Assembly: GCA_947450405.1 (NCBI GenBank)
Contig: CANFVI010000035.1
Coordinates: forward strand, 1 to 12,212
Source of the DNA: Flavobacteriales bacterium
Lineage (GTDB): Bacteria > Bacteroidota > Bacteroidia > NS11-12g > UBA955
Reading direction: 5' to 3'
Length of the DNA: 12,212 nucleotides
Shown: positions 9,201-12,212 of the stretch, one piece after another
Position numbering within the stretch: position 1 is the first letter of the stretch
Layout: every line of letters starts with the position of its first letter
The notes under the pieces: model-generated
Told to the model about the DNA's origin: nothing
Database searches by the model: none
Seen by the model: only the letters and a program-made list of their open reading frames with translations
Position numbers and translations under genes: made by a program

Positions 9201-12200
9201 GGTTGATTTAGAAGAAAAAGTAAACTTGTTTTTATATAAACATTCAGCAGTATCTGATTGTGTAAATATCACATTCGGTTCTGAATAAACTCTAACCAAT
9301 TTAGAAATCGAATCTTTGCATCCATAATCAGAAATTGCAACTAACTTAACAACGTAATTTCCAAATTTACTGTATACTTTCAACGGTGAATTTAATCCGC
9401 TACCCTGACCATCACCAAATGACCATCGGTAGGTATTCGTACCAGAATTAACAAAACTCTTATTGTCGAAATTATACTTGTTATTATTTGTACACTGGTT
9501 TGGTTTTGGGATACTAAAATCAGCTATCGGGCTTGCATAAACCTGAATATTCTTTGTGATCGAATCAATACACCCTACTGAACTTTTCGCAATCAATTTA
9601 ATTTTCGTAATTCCAATTTTTGCAAATGTTTTGCTTGAATTGGCAACAGATGAAAATAAAGTATCATTGTATTTCCAAGTGTAATTTAATGTACCACCTC
9701 CGAAAGCAATAGTTGCATTATTCGTGAAATTAAATTTTTGATCACGTATACATTGATATGCATTGTTAACACTATAATCAACTATTGGATCTGGATAAAC
9801 TTGAACTTGCTGCGTTGAACTATCTAAGCAACCGATATTATTTGTAACCTTTAATTTAATGAAATACGTACCCGCTGAAGAATAGCTTTTTCTAATATCT
9901 TTTGACAAACTTGTACTACCATCACCAAAATTCCATTCATAATTCAAACTTTTGGCATTCAATACTTGAGTGGCGTTTGACAAAACAAACGTATCGGTAT
10001 TATTACATTGCTTTTGGGGCTTTATAAATGAGAAACTAACTTGAGGATTGGCAATGATTAAAATATTCTTAATTAAACTGTCTACACAACCATATTGACT
10101 TGTTGATTTTAACTTAACTGAATATTTTCCGTAATTTGAATAAGATATATTTGGATGAGCACTTGTTGATGTATTACCATCACCAAATTGCCACTGAAAT
10201 AATAAACTACCGCCGCCTGTAGCTATTGAAGTTGTATTGCTAAACTCAAATAAATTCCCAACAAAACATTGCGTATCATTGTTTAGATAGAAGTTCGATT
10301 TGGGTTTCGGTAATAGTTTAATATTCTGGTTAAATGAATCTACACAGCCAAAAGAAGTTGTTCCAAATAATTTTACATTTAATGTTCCTGTTATGTTGTA
10401 TTTTTTGGAAACGTTGGTGCTATTTGAAACAGATCCATCGCCCAATTGCCACGTCAATTTAACCGTTCCACCACCCGATTTTACAGTACTTGAGTCAGTA
10501 AAATAATATTGGTTATTGTTTACACATTGATTAAAGTTATTAACTCCATATTTAACCCTCGGATTTGGTTTTACTTGAATGGTTGAGACCAAAGAGTCTT
10601 TACATCCATAGGGATTTACAGCAACTAATTTTACTTTTTTCTGTCCATCAAATACGTAAGATTTTTTAGGATTGATTGTTGAAGTATTCGTAGTGTCTCC
10701 AAAATTCCAATAATAACTCATTGTTGGATTTGTGGAATTTGCAACACTTGAATTTGTAAACGTAAAATAGTTTGCTGTTAAACACTGCGTTCCGTTGTCT
10801 ACAGAAAAATCTGCAGTTGGATTTGGATTTAAAGTTACACTTGATTCGAAACTATCATTACATCCATATTGATTATATGCCAATAATTTAATTGAATAAT
10901 TTCCAATACTTGTGAATTTATGTTTAAACGATGTAAATGATTTTGAGGGATAATATGTTGAATCGAATCCATCTGTCATTATCCACCTTAATTTAGATGT
11001 AGTAAAACCTGAACCCGCTGATGAATCAATAAATGTAAATAAATTGCCATTTAAACAACTCGAAATACTAGAAGTTTTAAATTTTGTTGTAAGTGAGTTG
11101 AATAAATTAACTGAAAATGACGTGGTATCTCTGCAATTAAATTTACCCGCACTTCCAATAAATAGCATATCTTTCTTCCCTGCAATGATGAATTTTTTTG
11201 TAACAATTGAATCAGTACTGGTACTTGCATCAGAAAATGTCCAAAGTTTATAACCCAAAGTTAATCCTGTTTTTTCATACGCTTTTACTACTAATGTCTT
11301 ATTTAAACATGAATCTGTATTTATTTTCGCAATTCTAATATCAGGTCTACTTTGGATTTCAAATTCTTGGGTGGTACTATCCGGACATCCATACTCTGAT
11401 ACCAATTTCAGTTTTACAATATATTTACCGGGGGTATTTTGTTTGTAGCTAATTACAGTATCCGTTCCAATTGAAGTTCCAGCAACCGACCAGAAGTTTT
11501 GATCGTTTACTGAGTTTACATAATTGGTGCGTTTTAATGCAAAGTTGTTAAAGTTGCCTTCACACTTTCCGATTTTATCGTACTCAATTTTGGAAATTGG
11601 CATGCTCATTACATTGATGTAATTCAAACTTGAATCTGAACATCCTAATGCGGTGGTAACAAATGATTTTACTTTGTAACGACCGGTATCTGACATAGAG
11701 AACTTTTTATTCGTTCCGATATAGTTTAATGTATCATTCTTTGGTTTTTTATAAACCACATATTTCGTTCTATAGCCAGCATCTTTTGAATCGATAATAG
11801 CACCATCTATAATTTCAAATCTATTGTTTGTTAAGCATATCGTATTTGTAACAAACGATATTTTTGCCTCAGGCTGTTTTAAGATTCTTAGGCTTTGACT
11901 AATTGTGTCTTTACAACCGTAGTTGTTTGTGCTAATTAAAGTAACGGTACGTTTGCCGTATACTTGGTATTTCCTTGATGGACTTGCCAATATTGATGTG
12001 GTAGTATCACCAAAATTCCATGCATGGGTTAATACTGAAGATACTGGAGAATTGCTCTTGCCTTTATTTGTAAATTGAACCAAGTTTACTGAGAAACATT
12101 GGGTGTCGTTATTAATAGTAAAGTCAGCAACTGGATTTGGGTTTACCCTTACTTTGTTATACCCTGTATCCAAACATCCATATTGGTTGGTGGTGATTAA

Positions 12201-12212
12201 TCGAATGTTGTA
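6204..12212 (-). CDS. Giant PKD-repeat T9SS-secreted surface protein, 5' end outside window (partial)
   Basis: The frame is open to the right edge, and the extra codons there (reading ...RLITTNQYGCLDT) match the repeat pattern, so the visible 2002 residues are only the C-terminal part. Twenty-two full PKD-type repeats of about 86 residues follow the partial one. Each begins near P.P.(A/V).F, has an early Cys (often QC), a central W.FGDG-like turn, a later VKL strand, and ends in (Y/V)GC.DS. The last 90 residues are a CHU_C/T9SS type B sorting domain, FPTAFSPNNDGINDDF through IYNSEGLIVFE, VWDGK and a final KVALIK. PKD domains are beta-sandwich modules used in extracellular stalks and in binding to proteins or polysaccharides. 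No catalytic domain is visible, though one could lie in the missing N-terminal part. The gene is first in the pair and overlaps the next by 4 bases. Export through T9SS is well supported; a structural or adhesive role is inferred. Confidence 0.95.
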   Translation of the reverse strand, partial: YNIRLITTNQYGCLDTGYNKVRVNPNPVADFTINNDTQCFSVNLVQFTNKGKSNSPVSSVLTHAWNFGDTTTSILASPSRKYQVYGKRTVTLISTNNYGCKDTISQSLRILKQPEAKISFVTNTICLTNNRFEIIDGAIIDSKDAGYRTKYVVYKKPKNDTLNYIGTNKKFSMSDTGRYKVKSFVTTALGCSDSSLNYINVMSMPISKIEYDKIGKCEGNFNNFALKRTNYVNSVNDQNFWSVAGTSIGTDTVISYKQNTPGKYIVKLKLVSEYGCPDSTTQEFEIQSRPDIRIAKINTDSCLNKTLVVKAYEKTGLTLGYKLWTFSDASTSTDSIVTKKFIIAGKKDMLFIGSAGKFNCRDTTSFSVNLFNSLTTKFKTSSISSCLNGNLFTFIDSSAGSGFTTSKLRWIMTDGFDSTYYPSKSFTSFKHKFTSIGNYSIKLLAYNQYGCNDSFESSVTLNPNPTADFSVDNGTQCLTANYFTFTNSSVANSTNPTMSYYWNFGDTTNTSTINPKKSYVFDGQKKVKLVAVNPYGCKDSLVSTIQVKPNPRVKYGVNNFNQCVNNNQYYFTDSSTVKSGGGTVKLTWQLGDGSVSNSTNVSKKYNITGTLNVKLFGTTSFGCVDSFNQNIKLLPKPKSNFYLNNDTQCFVGNLFEFSNTTSIATGGGSLLFQWQFGDGNTSTSAHPNISYSNYGKYSVKLKSTSQYGCVDSLIKNILIIANPQVSFSFIKPQKQCNNTDTFVLSNATQVLNAKSLNYEWNFGDGSTSLSKDIRKSYSSAGTYFIKLKVTNNIGCLDSSTQQVQVYPDPIVDYSVNNAYQCIRDQKFNFTNNATIAFGGGTLNYTWKYNDTLFSSVANSSKTFAKIGITKIKLIAKSSVGCIDSITKNIQVYASPIADFSIPKPNQCTNNNKYNFDNKSFVNSGTNTYRWSFGDGQGSGLNSPLKVYSKFGNYVVKLVAISDYGCKDSISKLVRVYSEPNVIFTQSDTAECLYKNKFTFSSKSTNGDSSAMSYRWSFGNTKLDTGVNVQTTYLSSGTYLVKLIATSKNNCIDSNFTFVKIHAQPIPAFNISNNNQCLYLNSFTASNLTSIAAGGGSLTYSWKFGNGVNSNLKNPTWSYSQSDKYTVTLIAVSSNQCKDSVKVNTEIYPNPIVKFNLSDSTACLRGNEFLTSNLSNIAYGNLFYNWTFGNGVKSSGQNPKINYTTEGIYKIKLVAKSSVGCIDSLEKKIEVFPQPKSKFAVNNSLQCLNGNNFQFVNSSSINNGSLFYIWTFGDSAKSTLSNVSHSYKYATNNVVKLTALSLKGCLDTFSIRISVYSNPKASFYTNDSIQCKKGNDFVFYNISKINNGLMNASWNFDDNSLQFAPIGRHSFASSGLYKVQLKMVSNFNCIDTISKWIKVTEEPQVEFALNQYASCLKDNKFSTDNSTTYKGTETVNYKWDFSDGYVSNNANVTHQFTKDGKYKVILSAITSEGCADTLNKLVYIYPQGKAEIKFFDTIQCLLGNKFIFGNNSRVEGEKFSLLSWSYGDGVVDTFFNSSPTEYVYYDTGLFKVILNTTTENQCQDQSFGYVRVVPMPVSKFTQSAYSFCNNKQDFTFIASPKNDIVKNHKWIIERREFYNIDTLKYTFESLGLNTVRLVTYTDYGCTDTFKSKANVLESPVANILSDLKEQCLATNKFYFTNLSSGNSNPDENWIFYDGPSIDSRTGKSQEVNFDYPGEHLIELIVENDSLCTDTASLKVLVNPNPNARIQVSNVCINQPVQIFPNASISEGEISKFEWNLGDGRNTVDSSPVNNYRLARKFYLNLSLFSVKGCQSKFVDSIVVYPNPIARISLLTPRATILTDTLVFQDSSENAISYDWNFGDPNINSSFEFSPKVHYQDTGDFNVTLSVISSDGCADTTIKKIRIWPDFNLLFPTAFSPNNDGINDDFNPVGHFHSIKDFNMTIYNSEGLIVFETNDIYSVWDGKAMNNSEELPVGNYEVIVRVRDLYNKQFNFTRKVALIK
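6207..6476 (-). other. T9SS type B sorting domain (CHU_C) of the PKD protein
   Basis: The last 90 residues begin FPTAFSPNNDGINDDF, followed by FNMTIYNSEGLIVFE, VWDGK and LPVGNYEVIVRV, ending in RKVALIK. This is the same family as the sorting domain of the downstream protein, but the two are clearly diverged, so this is not a recent local duplication. Confidence 0.93.
6498..12146 (-). repeat. Array of 22 PKD-type repeats with paired cysteines
   Basis: I count 22 units averaging about 86 residues between the partial unit at the right edge and the sorting domain. The boundaries were set at the recurring P.P.(A/V).F motif that follows each GC.DS...V segment. Nearly all units carry one Cys about 14-18 residues in and one in the GC.D motif, probably a disulphide. 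W.FGDG is clearest in units 1, 6, 8, 9 and 11. Units 2-4, 19 and 20 are the most diverged, and the last unit (ending near 6498) lacks the first Cys. Confidence 0.9.

Noticed and set aside
12171..12173. A possible TTG start for the PKD gene
   Set aside because: The frame stays open for another 13 codons to the window edge, and those codons match the end of a PKD repeat (YGCLDT). No signal peptide follows the TTG, so it is internal.
142..12212. A polymorphic toxin, contact-dependent inhibition or secreted enzyme system
   Set aside because: Long repeat proteins can carry toxin or enzyme domains, but both C-termini here are sorting domains, no catalytic motif is visible, and there is no small immunity-like gene after either.

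Overview
The window looks like part of a Bacteroidota chromosome, from a gliding or surface-adhesin-rich relative of Flavobacterium, Cytophaga or the Chitinophagales/Saprospiria. The DNA is visibly AT-rich. Both large proteins end in the gliding-motility C-terminal domain (CHU_C, the type B sorting signal of the type IX secretion system, T9SS). Their bodies are built from repeat families typical of this phylum: SprB repeats, PKD domains, 80-residue HYR-like Cys repeats and thrombospondin type 3 (TSP3) calcium-binding repeats. The species cannot be fixed from the sequence.

Layout. Positions 1-132 (+) hold the probable 3' end of an unidentified gene that runs in from the left and converges on the main operon. 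Positions 142-6207 (-) hold a complete 2021-residue gene: signal peptide, 8 SprB repeats, 8 HYR-like repeats of exactly 80 residues, about 620 residues of Asp-rich TSP3 repeats, then the T9SS type B sorting domain. Positions 6204-12212 (-) hold the 3' part of a second giant gene whose 5' end lies beyond the right edge. Its visible 2002 residues contain 22 full PKD-type repeats, the tail of one more, and the same kind of sorting domain. No RNA gene, insertion sequence, CRISPR array or non-coding stretch over 300 bases was seen.

How they work together. The PKD gene is upstream. Its TGA stop overlaps the ATG of the SprB/HYR/TSP3 gene in an ATGA, so the two are almost certainly co-transcribed and probably translationally coupled. 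Both products should cross the inner membrane by Sec (the signal peptide is seen in one and expected in the other), cross the outer membrane by T9SS, and act at the cell surface as long, disulphide-rich filaments or adhesins; one has a large predicted calcium-binding rod. A PorP/SprF-family partner gene, often found next to type B substrates, is absent downstream, where the convergent frame begins 10 bases after the operon's last stop. The adhesin role is inferred from domain families; nothing in the sequence identifies a ligand.
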